This document shows, piece by piece, positions 22,937 through 35,190 of a DNA stretch of 64,000 bases (its first letter is position 1; every line of letters starts with the position of its first letter). The notes under the pieces were generated by a model that saw only the letters and a list, made by a program, of their open reading frames with translations, did not search any database and was not told the origin of the DNA. Made by a program: the position numbers and the translations under genes. The DNA lies in assembly GCA_029448655.1 (NCBI GenBank), contig JACCLO010000023.1, positions 62,001-126,000 of the forward strand, read 5' to 3'. The stretch comes from Wolfiporia cocos. Taxonomy: Eukaryota; Basidiomycota; Agaricomycetes; Polyporales; Phaeolaceae.

Positions 22937-23144
22937 TCTACATATGTTTTGTCGTGAGCTATTGGGCACCTATAGGCATTTCGGGGCAAAACTTTGGTGG
23001 TGACCAAAAAGTCATGGGAAAAATATAGATGGGGCAGATTCGGATGTTTTGTGGCCTCTGGAGCTCAGATCCACACTCAGAATGTGGTAAAAACCACTCA
23101 GAAACTCTTTACAGAATTTGCGGTGTTTGCTTGTCCGGGACTGT

Positions 23145-23602
23145 AGGACATGTCCAGTAATCTCTTCACTGCCTTTAGCCTCTAGCATTGCCTGTAGTCA
23201 CCGAGTATGCTCCTGCCAGTGTGAACTGCCACCCAAGGAGTCCCCACAGTCGTCATCAATGTAGGCCGTTTCATCTTCACTAATGTCAGTTTCAGAGTCC
23301 AAGCTACTATTGTAGTATCTATCCATAGCATATACAGAGCATACATAAAGCAGCAGTAAGTAATAATTCATGTCCATGCTAATTGCAGCACGTTAATCTC
23401 TAGACGCGTCGTGACGTGAGCATGACAATTCATGATCATGTGGGGAGATCATCTACACCTGCCTAAGTATACAAAATCTACCAGACATTATACACCGTGC
23501 AAGCCCTCAGATATTAAAACTCCGCCGGTGTTTACCGTCTGGTCACGAGACTAGATCCGGGCCTGGCTGGGCTTCGAGACTCTGGGGACCGGATCAGGCT
23601 CG
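23145..23602. other. No gene seen
   Basis: Flank of the mariner-like transposon. I see no coding region, RNA gene or bounded repeat here. Confidence 0.4.
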
Positions 23603-23872
23603 TTGTCGTTAGGAAAAGCTTTTGCCTGTGACATGTCTCCTCGAGTATCACAGGTCCAGCTTCTTGGAGGAGAGCATCATGGCGAGACAGCTTTTATTCC
23701 ACGCATCACACTGAATCCAACAACTAACAACGGCGAATTTTCATTCAAGCTGAGCCGACGTCAATTTCCTATTCGTCTTGCATTTGCAATGACAATCAAC
23801 AAGGCACAAGGACAATCAGCCAGATATATTGGCCTTGATCTACGTATTCCAGTGTCGTGCTCTCGATCGTGA
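23603..23872 (+). pseudogene. Helitron helicase C-terminal fragment
   Basis: The frame encodes the last helicase block of a Helitron: LLGGEHHGETAFIPRITL, then LSRRQFPIRLAFAMTINKAQ and GQSARYIGLDLRIPVS, corresponding to 7790-7960 of the larger relic. It breaks off before the LYVALSR motif. The ATG near 23632 is a better start than the upstream TTG. Here the CGA Arg codon before RQFP is intact, whereas it is TGA in the relic at 7859. It is a distinct, truncated copy. Confidence 0.8.
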
Positions 23873-25690
23873 GCGCGCGCCACAGCGACCGTCAAAGTGG
23901 CGCCTGCGCCGGATTCGTCGCTTCGGGACTAGCCGAATACCGCGAGAAAGTAGCCGCGCTCTTCTCTAATCGACCGACCCAGTATATGCGAATCTCTTCG
24001 CTGTGCGTAGTGCGCGCACTCTCGCCTTCCGCGCGCTCGTAGCCCCGCGTGCGCGCGTCCTGCCCGCAGCGCGCTTACGCGACGTCTCGTGCGTGCCTCG
24101 CGCGACGGCGCTTGCATCGGGGGCGCGCGCGAACCTGCGCACGCACACCAAGGAGGATGCGCTTGCGTTTGCCAGATCCGAGGGCTGCGCGAGCTCGCGC
24201 GACTTCTGGTGTCACTCCGTTGCCGACAGGGAGAGCCTCTGGGGCCGCTTCCTCGACACGAAGGCCTGACGAGCTGGAAGTAAGGTCCGGCGAGGACTGT
24301 GCACTCCGTCCGCACAGCACTGCCGCGTTCATCAAGCATCTTCTCAGGAGCGGCTGACAACTGATTATTGCAGAACATTCGTTGCTCCCCCTTCGACGAC
24401 TTCTCGCCTCTGCTCTCTGCCACTGACTTACGCCCCGGGCCGGGCAGTGTGGTAAATTGCACTGATCACTGCTGTATACGCCTGCGATTCCTTCTGGCTT
24501 GGTCTCGGATCGGGCGCGTTATGCCCAGCGCGCCCCAGTCCGGAAGGTAAGTCAGGTATTTGCCGCGTTCTGATGGTCTTTTGAGCGGCAGGACGGGACA
24601 CGCTGTCTTGGATACACGGTGGTCGGTGAATGACTCTCTGGAGGCGGCCACGGCCGCACTGCGCCCGTCAATATGTTCTCCTAGTCACACGCAGGATGTG
24701 TGCTATCTGCTCCACATAACAGTACGCGGAGGTCGCGCCTATGGCTAATTGCACGCTGGTCACTGCCAAGTTGGCTCGAGCAGAACGCGCCAAGGTCGTA
24801 GCGTCGTGTAGTGATGGCGTTCTGGGCTAGCCTTCTTTACAAGCTGCTGATGCTGGCGGACCAGACTATTCCCTCGCCCTCGCTGTACGAGTTTGGCATG
24901 TTCTTCAGAGCCCTTTGCAGCTTGCATGTTGCAGAGGCGCTCTAAGCGCGAGCGGACATGTACACGACGCTGGTGCTGATCTAGGAGATGCTCGCAGTAC
25001 CGTATCAGATGCGGATGACATGTAGTGCGACCCTGTGTAAGCCACTGAGATGATAGGTGAGTACGCAATGAAGGTCCGCTTTGCGCAGCCGAACACCCTC
25101 GTACTGAAAGAAACTTTTTGAGACATGTCTTCAATGTGTAATGATTACAAGAGGGGGCATGAATTCGGTTTATTGAGCCTGCTCGGAGGTAGTTGTGCCT
25201 GGTACACTGGATGTGCGTTATCAAGCGACATGCAGATCTGCAGGCGGCGGAGTCATATCGGCGGTCGTATCCGTCATCATCTTGAGTACACAATGCCCAA
25301 ACGAATCTGAGTCTTTTCAATCGGGCGTTCTGGTCTGGGTGCGGCGCGTAGAGATGGCCGCCTCAGCGATCTTTCCCTTCACCTTGTCACATTGTCATGT
25401 TCACGCGCAATGTACCCTCCCGGGATGCTTGACGCCTTTCAATGCGAGTGTGCTATTGCTTATGCTGCAGTTCATAGACTCCATCAAGAATATCACTTCT
25501 CGATTCCGTGCCTGCTCTTCCCGCATGTGCGTCCTATGCCATACTATGGCATAAATCCATACTTTGACCACGCATGGCTGCAACAGCTGTACCTCGACCT
25601 GTCGTCGCCGCTGCTCCCTGCGCTGAGCTTCCCGCGTGTGCGGGTTCAGCATCGCACACCCCACTGGTGATCTTCCGTCGGGTGGACCCG
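23873..25690. other. GC-rich block, no recognisable gene
   Basis: About 23873-24330 is rich in CGCG and GCGC runs. Several open frames exist on both strands (for example 186 codons at 24760-25320 minus), but none resembles a known family or shows persuasive splice structure, and GC richness alone explains them. Confidence 0.35.
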
Positions 25691-26413
25691 TTTTTCGATG
25701 ACGAGGAGCTGTATGCGGAGCGGTACACGACAAGCAGAGCCGCGACGAACGTAAGCGGGGCTCCAGCGCGGGCGCCGATGAGCTGCGACCGCTATTCAGC
25801 GAGGAGATGTTCCAGCCGTTCTCACCATCGCTCTATGTGCGCGAGCTCCTACTCGTACCCGCGTCGTTGCGTTACGGGAAGCCGGTGGTGAGCACGGACA
25901 GGCACTGTACGGCGACGCTGCTCTCTGGCCTGGCGGACGCTTCGCTGCCCGCGAACGGGGCCGAGAACGTAATCATGTTCTGTGGCTGTGGCACGTTGAT
26001 GGGGATGAGGGCGGTGCAGGTGCAGAAATCGCTGGGTGGGCGCCGCGTAGACGGGTTACCGGTGGAACTGGTACAACTGGGCGAAGATTGGGGAGATGAA
26101 CCGGGTGTTCGAGGTGAGCGCTAGTTGGAGGTGGTTACCCGGGCGGTGTGTGCTGACGAGGACGGGCCGTGCAGAGCGTGCTCGCGTCGCTGCGGTTCCC
26201 GGATATCCACTTCCTCCCGATCGATCCGCCTGCGCTCCTCCGCCCGGATGCGATGCGTATATGATGTCTGCTTTGGTAGTCTAGGCTGTGCTGATATGAT
26301 CGAAGTTGCGAGCGACTGCCTGCATATCATAACCGGCGCGGGCGTGCTCGAGGGCTGGACGCACTATATCTGGCGGTTCGTCTCTCGCGAGCTCCCGGTG
26401 CGCATCCGATGAG
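25690..26413 (+). pseudogene. Unidentified host gene relic, copy 1
   Basis: Three pieces are shared with the minus-strand copy at 38.9-42.7 kb: LFSEEMFQPFSPSLYVREL to ENVIMFCG (25790-26000); a piece reading RWNWYNWAKIGEMNRVFE (26055-26113); and SVLASLRFPDIHFLPIDPPA (from 26175). An intron 26114-26174 (GTGAGC...GCAG) joins the last two in both copies. Further sequence to 26413 is also shared. Conservation at protein level between diverged copies suggests a once-functional gene, but I cannot name the family, and frames shift between pieces. Confidence 0.5.
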
Positions 26414-28095
26414 GTCGCCCGCCGTCCTGACCGCCCATCTCAACATCTGCTGTGGATAACGGGTGGCTGTCGTAGGAGCGCCACTGCGCTCGGTGTACTA
26501 ATGTGTAGGACCTTCCTGTTCCGTTTACTCCGCCTTGACTCTACTCCTCATCCATTGCTGCATCTGCATCGCCGTCACCTCCCGCTAAATGCCCTGCCAC
26601 ATGTGCGCCAGGTCCCGGTCCTGGGATGGATGGACGCTGTACTTCCTCCACGCCCACTGCACATGATATAGCTGGCTGGCCACGCAGACTCGGTAGTCTG
26701 TAGTCGTTGTCGTGCCGCCCGGACTCGACTTCCAAGTTCGCGCTCTTGGTTATCGTCTAAGTTTCTCTGCAGGACGCGCGCATACGTAGATAATACTGCG
26801 CAATCTATATCCCGCATTGTATTGTAGATGTCGGAGGATAGGATGGCTTGCGAGTGGATGATAGCTTAAGTAGGGAGCATCTCGCACTGCAGGTATAGGA
26901 CATGGCACCGCCGGCTATATAGCGACTGCCCCCAGAGAGGCCCATTTCACTCTTAGTCATTAACTAGTAGGATCGAATAGCTATTGAACGTCTCCCAACG
27001 AGAGTTGTCGCTGTCCTCGCACAAATGCATGTCTAGACGTCCTCAAGGCCTGACGAGCCTATCCCCTCCAGCAGAGGCCAGTCGGTAACTGCAGCCGCCC
27101 AGGTGGGAGACATGACACTGGCCAAAAGTGACAGGAGCGTATGTTGGCACTCAGCCATTCTAGTGTGATCGGATTGCACTCCTATCCGAGGGAATCGTGA
27201 ATGGTGAGATCTACTACACTCGTACTCTCTCACGCACAATGGCATGGCTAGCCCTTATGCGTTCACATATCAGATGTGATGCAATGTAGCAAGAAGAACG
27301 GCATCAATGTAGCCCGGTTTCTGGAAAATGACAGAAAGCCGAGTGGCGTACTTGGATCACGATAGATACCTCGACTATCGCATTCGGCAGACGATCGTTC
27401 TCTCCAACGTGCACGTTTCGTCATGAGAGCCATGGCCTTGGTCGCTCACATGTGCTTGCGATCATAGTTGGTATCACATCATCTAATCAGCAAGAGGCTT
27501 GTGCGTCTCGTATCGCTTGCCGATGCGATATCCAGGTGTAATCAGCGGACTACTATGTTTCTCGCGATTCTTCAGCAGGATCCGTGTATACTCCACAATC
27601 TGGGATGTCCTCAAAGCCCACAAGTGTCCAGTGGGGACTCGACCCTGAAAGGCCATTTGCAGTGTCGCACTAACCGTCAGAAGAGATTCTGTTGATACTG
27701 GCCTAGTCGAAAATCATTCGTGCTTTCAATTTCATTTCCGCTGCCTCTTTGTAACCACAAACCTGCATTTGTGGGCGGCCCGCTGGAACTGAGGGCCGTT
27801 TGCGGAGCTTTCCGCCTTACACGAGATGATCTCCAGCTTCGTAAATCATCATTGTCCTTACGAGAATGAATACAGCATAGCCGTCTCGGTTGTTGAAAAC
27901 AGCATGTTCGGAGATAGAGATTTCAAGCGATGTTTGCAACGGGTTCTCGATACTCAGGGTAGCTTTCTAGCGAAGGCCGGTCTGTGCCTATCTTCCTCGG
28001 ACATCTGGTCAAGTGCTGGCTGCCATCCCATAATCGCACAGTCGCGGGAAGGATGGCACGATGCGTGAATTGTGAATCGCACGAGGACGTGGAAC

Positions 28096-28812
28096 GTAGA
28101 GTTTCAGTCAATTATCTTAATCTGCCAACTGCCCTTCGCTTAAGAAATCGCAGTTGCGAGCTAGGTTTGCACGCAGATTAATCTGCTAGCTGCGGCAGAT
28201 TAATCTACTGTGACAATAAAATGGTTCATCCCGGATTCGAACCAACAACCTTAGCACAGATGAGAATAATAGCATCACAGCATAATTAGCCCACTGAGCC
28301 ATATTGGCAACAGTTGCCCTTGACCAATCAAAATATATATAACACAAATTTTACACACAATTTCCGCAAATCATCAAGGCAACTAACTGCTACAACAAGC
28401 ATAAAGAAAACAATGATAGTGGTAGCTTGATTTACCATGCTTGACCTGGAGCAACTCACCATGAGAAAGCTGAGTACACTGGAATCACAGGTCTTTAGAG
28501 GCAGATTCATTTGTATTTGTGTTATGGAAGATGTTAAACTGCAAAAATGAAGTTTACAAAATACTCTATATATTGCTTAAAATGGGGCAGACACTAGTTG
28601 CACTGTAGCTCAGTTGGCTAACGTATGCTGCGATGCTGTTAGTCTCATCTGTGCTAAGGTCCTTGGTTCGACCCCGGGATGTACCATTTTATTGTCACAG
28701 TAGATTAATCTGCCGCAGCTAGCAGATTAATCTGCGTGCAAACCTAGCTCGCAACTGCGATTTCTTAAGCGAAGGGCAGTTGGCAGATTAAGATAATTGA
28801 CTGAAGTCCCTC
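28096..28812. mobile_element. Palindromic MITE with tRNA-like arms, copy M1
   Basis: A 717-bp element bounded by TSD GTGGAAC at 28089-28095 and 28813-28819. The ends are GTAGAGTTTCAG and CTGAAGTCCCTC. Inverted arms of about 225 bp are nearly identical over their outer 135 bp, and each contains a tRNA-like segment pointing outwards; about 270 bp separate them. The homologous site in the other arm (about 37390) lacks the insertion. No coding capacity. The superfamily is unclear: long terminal repeats recall MULEs, but the TSD is 7 bp rather than 9. Confidence 0.85.
28600..28687 (+). other. tRNA-like segment in right arm of MITE M1
   Basis: TAGCTCAGTTGG (28606-28617) matches the Pol III A box and GGTTCGACCCC (28665-28675) the B box. 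The flanking acceptor halves do not pair, so I do not call a functional tRNA. The left arm carries the mirror copy on the minus strand (GGATTCGAACC at 28233-28243, A-box complement about 28291-28301). Confidence 0.6.
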
Positions 28813-28943
28813 GTGGAACACTGGATGCCCGTACGAGGAGGCCGTTATACCTTGGTGATAGGGCACAGGACCACACGGGATATATGAGCTTCTGCCTGCA
28901 TCACACATTTGGTCAATTCTCTGGCCGACACTGCATTGACGAG

Positions 28944-30624
28944 ATGTCCTCATCCACGAATTTCCTTGCCATAGAGGCAATTGAACTACTGAAGCAGATG
29001 TAAGAATACACTCCATTTCCTGTACTGCTTATTTGTGACATCCTAGATGACATTCTGTGCGTCAGTTATACCGAAAACTACTGCTACATTGCTGCTGCTG
29101 GTAATTCAGAATCATGCATGTGTTTCGCTTCCTAACATAGATGGAAATAGTGTTAGTGTTCTACGAGCATATCGTCACATTCGACCACGAAATTCTCGCT
29201 ATCTGGAGATATCATATGACAGGACCTACTATCCTACTTCTCTTGAATCGATATGTACTCTTACTATCCGCCATCTCCAATGTGCTTGTTACACTGAATC
29301 GGACCTCCAATCAGGTGAGTCGTTTTATGCGGTGATCAATAGATACTAACTGTCTCTGTAGAGGTTGTGCGTCTCCCTACTCTTGCTGATATTATACACG
29401 ATCTGACATGCGTGCTTGCTAGTTGCGACATATGAATAGGACTTGAAGAAATTTTGTTCATCTTGTCGGCAATGATCACAGCAGTTGTGTTCTGCAATGT
29501 ATACCAAGATGGCATTGTGTATTATATCCTACTCGCAGCGTTCTCGTCACTCCGTATCTATGCGATTACGGGACGAAATTGGTTTTGGGCATTGTTAGTC
29601 TTACTGACAGGCCTTGTGCCCACTGCAACCAATATTGTCCGTACCTACATCTCCCGACCCCTGTCCCTGTACAGTGCCTAACTAATGCGTTCAACCATCA
29701 GTATGTTGATGCCTCTGTAGATAATTCCTATGTGGTATTTTTTGCTGATCAACCACTTTGCTCTCAAACTAGCCCTCTCTCTACGGCTGTTTACAACAGG
29801 TAAATAACAAGTTGGAGAAAAGGGAAGCTGATCTGATTATGATTTCAGAAGTAAGAGTTTTAAAGAACAGTCATAATAGACTAATGGTCCTCATGTTATG
29901 CTCCACAGTGACCATCGCAGCGGTTACTTTCGCCATCGTCTCAGATCTGATTGTCATCGTTGTGACATGGTTATATGCACGCCCGTGGGCAAGGCGCATC
30001 TCAGACACTCAAACAAAGCGACCCTTGATGCTTGTAATTGTCAGAGATGGTGAGATGATCGAGCACATATTATCGCATCTCTATCTACATGATTGTTACA
30101 GGCACTGGGTATGTCTCTGTGCTCATTAATCAGTACTAAGAATTTATCATGGACCTATAGAGCCTTCGCACTATTGAATGCATCGCAAGCTGTGATGAAA
30201 TGTATCCTTTATGGAGACGAAGATGTGATTTTCTTGCGTCTACATTGTGTTATACTTCAACTGACTGCTGTGCAGTTAGAGGCGGGCTATATCTCGCCAT
30301 TCCTATCAGCGTGAGCATCTTAGCTGGCTGAGCAACTTTCTCATGGTTGAATATCAACAGAATCTCACCAATTCTAATCTCGAGGTTCATGTTCAACTTA
30401 AGAGAACACACTGATGAAGGGCTTAGTGCTGGCTCTAATGTCCTGCAATTTGTGGATAGAAGCTCAAGATCTGGAGGGAGCATAGAATTTGCAAGCATGT
30501 CATATATCATGCATGATGTGACTTCTTATAGGTGATTGAACAGATGCAGGATGATCAAGATCATCAGTGAGATGGAGATGCAAGATTAGACATTGAGAAT
30601 GCAGGCACTGGCATGGCACCTTGA
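28944..30624 (+). pseudogene. DUF6533-family membrane protein, decayed copy
   Basis: The copy starts at ATG 28944 (MSSSTNFLAIEAIEL) and keeps the exon order of the minus-strand gene: ENYCYIAAA, VLVFYEHIVTFDHEILAIW, TGPTILLLLNRYVLLLSAIS, FSSLRIYAITGRNWFWALL, VSDLIVIVVTWLYARPW, and ILISRFMFNLR near 30365. Splice sites are largely retained, but TGA codons interrupt exons at 29433 and 30568; the second corresponds to CGA in the sister copy (CAA CGA GAT). DUF6533 proteins are multi-pass membrane proteins of unknown function in Agaricomycetes. Probably non-functional. Confidence 0.75.
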
Positions 30625-30878
30625 ATTTGCAGGTACATGGGAAACCAAGTTTTGTATGTCTCACAGCCATTTCAAAGCCTCGTTGCTGGTCCTCGGAGGA
30701 AAGTCCTGATCTAGGATTGAGTATATAATTGGCATTGGTGTATATGCAAGCTCATGGAAGATAGCCGTTCATCTGCTTTGTATTGTTCTCATGGTTTGGC
30801 ATATATAGATGGACAGGTTGGATTCGGTAATACCAAGAATTAGTACAGTACAAGTAGAGGCATATCATAATATCACAG

Positions 30879-31533
30879 TGACACAAGACTCTACTACTCA
30901 CTCTATGCTTCAGCTAAGAGGCTACTTGTACAGCGTTAGCGTCTTCTGTAGTCGTCGATAGGCGAGAACTTAGGAGTAAGCGAGTAAGCAGCAGGCTAGG
31001 CGGTTGGGTGGTTAACCCGTAGGCAATTGTTTATGAATAGAGCTAAGTCTCTAACGACTTAGCGAACCAGTATATATACATGTATTATAAGACCCCTAAC
31101 AGCCTTATTACATAATCTACTTCGGTACGTATTCTACTACAGGACCCCTGTCATTATGGGACTGAGTAATACGCGGTATTGGTATATGCCGATCAACCGG
31201 GATATAGGTTGTCGGCGTTGTGCGTCGCCCAGTAGTGTTAAGGGCGCTATGTCTTAGTAAACCGACGCGTGACATTATGCGCGGTCCGCTGACGTTGTGG
31301 TGCTGATGTGATACGGACGAGATGTCCGATTGGCTAGCGGCTAAGCTTGTGATATGCACGGGAACAGATCCGTGATTAGATACCGTCGTTACGGGAGATA
31401 ACGCGGCCATCAATCGGCATGAATCTAACTATTCGTTAGGTGCCGGGTTATGACGGGTTATAGGACGTATTGCGTAGATAATTGCTATTAATCCCAGGAA
31501 AATTGCAGTAAATGCAGGGAAATTCTTGTGACA
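30879..31533 (-). mobile_element. Solo LTR, TSD CACAG
   Basis: A 655-bp minus-strand LTR starts TGTCACAAGAATTTCCC and ends CTTGTGTCA, with TSD CACAG at 30874-30878 and 31534-31538. A TATA motif (TATATATA) lies near 31070. The 5' end resembles the LTR start at 4878. It sits just beyond the end of the left arm of the old inverted duplication. Confidence 0.85.
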
Positions 31534-31538
31534 CACAG

Positions 31539-31972
31539 CACCTTACCTCTCTTCCTCTTCATCATCGTTCATGTCGCCCAATATCAGTGTTTGCCTATTT
31601 TCCCATCTGGACACATGAAGATCAAATAAATTAAGCTCTGCTGGTGGTCTGCTTAAACTTGCTGTGGCAGATAGTATATAGTATGGACTGCAAGCAGAGT
31701 TTTGGGTGTGCATATTATAGTGCAGCCATATTCATTAAGTATCTGATTGATGATGCACAAAAATCATTACGGGGTGTCCGTATTGAGGAAGCAATGTGTA
31801 TTACCTGCAGCCACGTGGTGTGGCGGATCTGCAGCTTTACACATACCACAGCTGTGCTGGCCCAGTCATTTCATATGACTACATGTACTGAGTCCACATG
31901 ACACAGTATGCTTACTGTGCAACCAGCATAGCCGGGAATCTCTAGAGACCGCCCTGCAGACTAGCAAGTGAC
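31539..31972. other. No gene seen
   Basis: Spacer of the old inverted duplication. No convincing coding sequence or repeat boundary. Confidence 0.4.
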
Positions 31973-32686
31973 TGTTATGGGTTATATACCCATTTGTATA
32001 TTCTATACACAAATATGAATCGTTCTTCTGCACATTATCCAGAGGACAAGTGCAAGGCGAATATATCTGTGATAAGCCTTCAGATCCTAAGTCGAAGACT
32101 TTAGAGATTGTTCCATATCCAATGCGTGTTAGAGGATATAATCTGTTCTGATGCAAGTCTTTGTAGAATATAAGACTTGCCTAAGTCCGAGAAGTCAGTA
32201 TGCACCTTGAGGACTTAGTCGGTTTGAGAGCTCGGTGAATATTGAGCATAGTTTCCTACATTTGAGAATGAGTATAAGACTTCTTGTTTGTACAACAAGG
32301 TTGAGCTAAGGAGCCTTGACAGTAAGTACATTGGTTTATATACTACACTAGGTTTTAGGGGTCAAGTCCATCCCAGATGTCACCAATACTATCTATGCTA
32401 TAGTACAAAACATTTGATAGGTATGTAGAGATACATCTGAAACGATAGATAGGAATGTTATGGCAGTTGAATGCCATCTGTCAATCATAGAATGATAAAT
32501 ATGAAACAAGGACAGAGTTGGATCTGTCAGAGTCAAAATGCACCCTATACACTTGTACAACTGGGGTCAGGCCCAGTGCGATCACGAATAGCCAGGGGAG
32601 TTGGTTGTGCAACAAGTCCCTGTATCATATTCACCCAGTGGTGAGTTCCACCAGTATGTCTTTAGAGAAATGAAATATCTGTAACA
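31973..32686 (-). mobile_element. Old solo LTR of the element 2 family
   Basis: About 714 bp clearly alignable to the 709-bp LTRs of element 2 (shared blocks include TAAGTCCGAGAAGTCAGT, AAGACTTCTTGTTT and GGTGAGTTC), with ends TGTTATGG and TGTAACA. It is far more diverged than the other copies, and the flanks GTGAC and CATCC do not match, so it is old or recombined. Orientation follows element 2 (minus). Confidence 0.75.
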
Positions 32687-34232
32687 CATCCAGTGTGGGA
32701 GTGGTGTACTTGTCCCACTTAGGCTCATCAACATGAAGGGCCTGGAAGTTGCAATGGAGGAGGTAGAGAAGATCAATGAGGCAGATGTGTTCGTGATGTG
32801 ATCTAAAGCAAGCTCAGCTTATGTAAAGGTGCACAGCACGGAATGGGATCTTGAATGTCCATGCAATTGTACCACATCACTTTGCAAGAGTTCTCACTAC
32901 CAACAGATTCCACCATCACAAACTACATGGGCAAGCACCATGAATACTTCAAGACACTCATCAGCATAATGGATGCACAATTTACACTGAGCATGTCAAA
33001 CAAGGACACCATAGTGGTTGCTGTGTAGTGTGTTCCCATTCTCCCTCTTCCTTTCCTTTCTCATCACTGTATCTTCCCCATACTACTTATGCTGAGTGGT
33101 TAACACTACACACAGCATTGGCAGCACCATCATGGTAGGGCAGGCATGTCTCTGAAATTGAAATTTCCATGTCTCCATGTGTTATGATCAGCCAACTTCA
33201 TCCTCTGTATCTGCAGCAACAGACTCAGAACTTCCTCTTGTCTTTTCTCACTCTTGATGGACATTCTGCTCACCTGTAGAGGAACAAACAAGCCTCTGCG
33301 GATACCTGGTGTCTGAGCAGATGCTGCAACTCTCACAGCCAAGCAAACACCAACTTGGTGCTCATGCTCTGCAGTGATGGCATGAACTTATATGAAATGC
33401 TGACGCTCCTCGAGCCCTTCTCAATGGGGGTGCCAACTGGCTTTAAGGGAATCTCTCTGACCTACACTCCACTACAGCCTTTGCCATGCTGCAAGCCGCC
33501 CCTTTCCTGTTGCCACCATTTGTCATGCTCATAGATATGATCTGTTCAATGGTGCTGGAAGAAGATAGGATGTACTGCATATGGCATACACTGGGCAATC
33601 AAATCTTACTCAGAATGTCAGACAGAATCAATGGGTATACAGTCAGCTCTGGTGAAATGTCTGATCTGCACTAGTGCAAATTGCATGAGGATAGCGAGAT
33701 GGAGGATATACTGATGTCTGATATTCTGCTGTATCACATGGGTATGAGTTCCGTACAACATGTTGTGGTATGCTTATGGGCAAAATGTCTCCCTGCTCTG
33801 GAGACCTTCTTATCTTTCTTTCTGCCCACTAGACTGTTTGGTTTCTATTCCACTGCTTTTTGATTTTGCAATACAGTGCATCGTCTAGCTTTGACTGTAA
33901 GCTCTGCAGACAAACAGGACCACTCTGGTACACAACTTGGAAAGTGCAATCGGGGTTACAACATCCTTTCTTCTGCACACAAACAGGACCTTGGGAACCT
34001 TGGAGAAATATCATTTGTTGGATTGACAGTCTGCCTTTGTTGCTGGATGTCTTCGTCATGCCTCTCTGAGCTCTGTCATGCCCAATGATACTTTGTTGTT
34101 ATCATCCTGCTTCAGTAATACACTGACAGTAGTCAGGGCACCTTCCTATATTCGACTGAATGGGGTAATTGACTGTGCAACAGCTTCGAAACAAGAATTT
34201 ATCTATATTATGCTCACGCTGTACTGACTAGT
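32687..34232. other. No recognisable gene
   Basis: Short frames exist on both strands without family resemblance. A motif ACAAACAGGACC recurs near 33913 and 33981. Nothing else stands out. Confidence 0.35.
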
Positions 34233-34877
34233 TGTCACAACATTTTCTAGTGACACCTCACTATACGTTTACACCGGGAGTCAAACCCTCGACCTCTGGG
34301 TATACCAGCATGTGACCTTACTTAGGCAGCACATGATCTATGCTAGACAGCGTGCGTCTGGACCAGTACATTACATCATAGGTTACATAAGCGTTCTAGG
34401 TGCTATCTGATAGGCATGTGCGCACAGGCCACATTGCTTTAGGGTAGTCGTAGTTACTTAGGGATCCAGCGCTACTATGATGTATATGAGCCTTAGGGTC
34501 TGAGGCGTCTTACCTCAGACCATGCCTTAGGGCACTTAACTCCCATCCTGCTTGCTTGCCCATCATGCCTAGCTTGATTGCGCGAGCACCTCGATATTAC
34601 AGACTCCTGCCTTGTCTGTGGGTACTCGACGCCTCCTGCAAAGTCTTGTTAGAGGGGGTTAGGCAATTGAGGATGACCCAAGAGTTTTGGGTCACACCCT
34701 GGTGGACATCCCACCTACATATGTACAAAAAGGTGAGATTGCTCTTCACACTCAGAAGCTCCGGCTTCTATCACAGATTCACTCTATTTCATATAGGTGC
34801 ACCTACAAAGTACACCGCAGTATACTCTCTCACATGGACATGATGCCCACACGAGTAATCACATACAGAATTTATGC
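34233..34877 (+). mobile_element. Candidate solo LTR
   Basis: TGTCACAAC at 34233 and ...TTATGCA near 34877 are flanked by GACTAGT on both sides (34226-34232 and directly after the element). Seven bases is longer than the 5-bp TSDs of the other LTRs, so the right boundary is uncertain by two bases. A TATA-like GTATATGAG near 34487 is followed by a GTCTGAGG...CCTCAGAC inverted repeat as in other LTRs here, and a tRNA-like antisense segment (GAGTCAAACCC) lies near 34281. Confidence 0.5.
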
Positions 34878-35190
34878 AGACTAGTAGGTAGTCTTCCTAC
34901 ATAGTCTTACCTTAGCCTCCCCATTGGCCACTACTGGCCTAATACATATGCACAGGACATAACATGTACACACACTATGCTAATATATATAGGGGGTTGA
35001 GCGTTGGGTTCAGACTCCATTCTGAACTTGGTGTTCTTCCACCCACCTCACCCCAGTTAGCTCTGAGGACCCAGGGTGGCCTTGTCATTATGGATGATAA
35101 TGAGTGTGATCTTCACATTGTCCAGATTGGCAGAAAGTCTTATTGAGAATGAAGCAACAAGAACAATGATGAAGTGATAAGAGATAACAT
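34878..35190 (+). repeat. LTR-like fragment
   Basis: ATATATATAGGGGG (near 34985), a GGTTCAGACTCCATTCTGAAC hairpin-like start region and an end CCTTGTCA resemble the promoter half of the local LTRs. It is probably the remainder of an LTR into which the preceding one inserted. No TSD found. Confidence 0.35.

Larger units (their letters stand above)
8952..23143 (+). mobile_element. Tc1/mariner-like transposon, heavily nested
   Basis: Terminal inverted repeats of about 29 bp (left CAGTCCTGGACAAGCAAACA..., right its reverse complement with one mismatch, about 23115-23143) are flanked by TA at 8950-8951 and 23144-23145, the target duplication of Tc1/mariner elements. The element contains a DDE transposase gene split into pieces. 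Removing the solo LTR at 9479-9877 and the composite insertion at 12253-22884 (each with one TSD copy) leaves about 3.15 kb, a plausible size. The transposase reading frame closes exactly across both insertion sites. Confidence 0.8.
25690..30865 (+). repeat. Left arm of the old inverted duplication
   Basis: This arm is homologous, inverted and diverged, to 35190-42745. Paired landmarks: unknown gene (25.8 versus 42.6 kb), its downstream exon (26.2 versus 39.9 kb), the segment upstream of the DUF6533 gene (27.8-28.1 versus 37.4-37.7 kb), the DUF6533 gene (28.9-30.6 versus 37.2-35.4 kb) and a tail to about 30.86 versus 35.19 kb. Between 26.42 and 28.09 kb I see no other gene. Confidence 0.75.

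Noticed and set aside
24760..25320. 186-codon minus-strand frame as a gene
   Set aside because: No family resemblance, unusual composition and no splice context; GC-rich sequence gives such frames by chance.
28600..28687. Functional tRNA gene
   Set aside because: A and B boxes are present, but the acceptor stem does not pair and the anticodon arm is irregular; kept only as tRNA-like.
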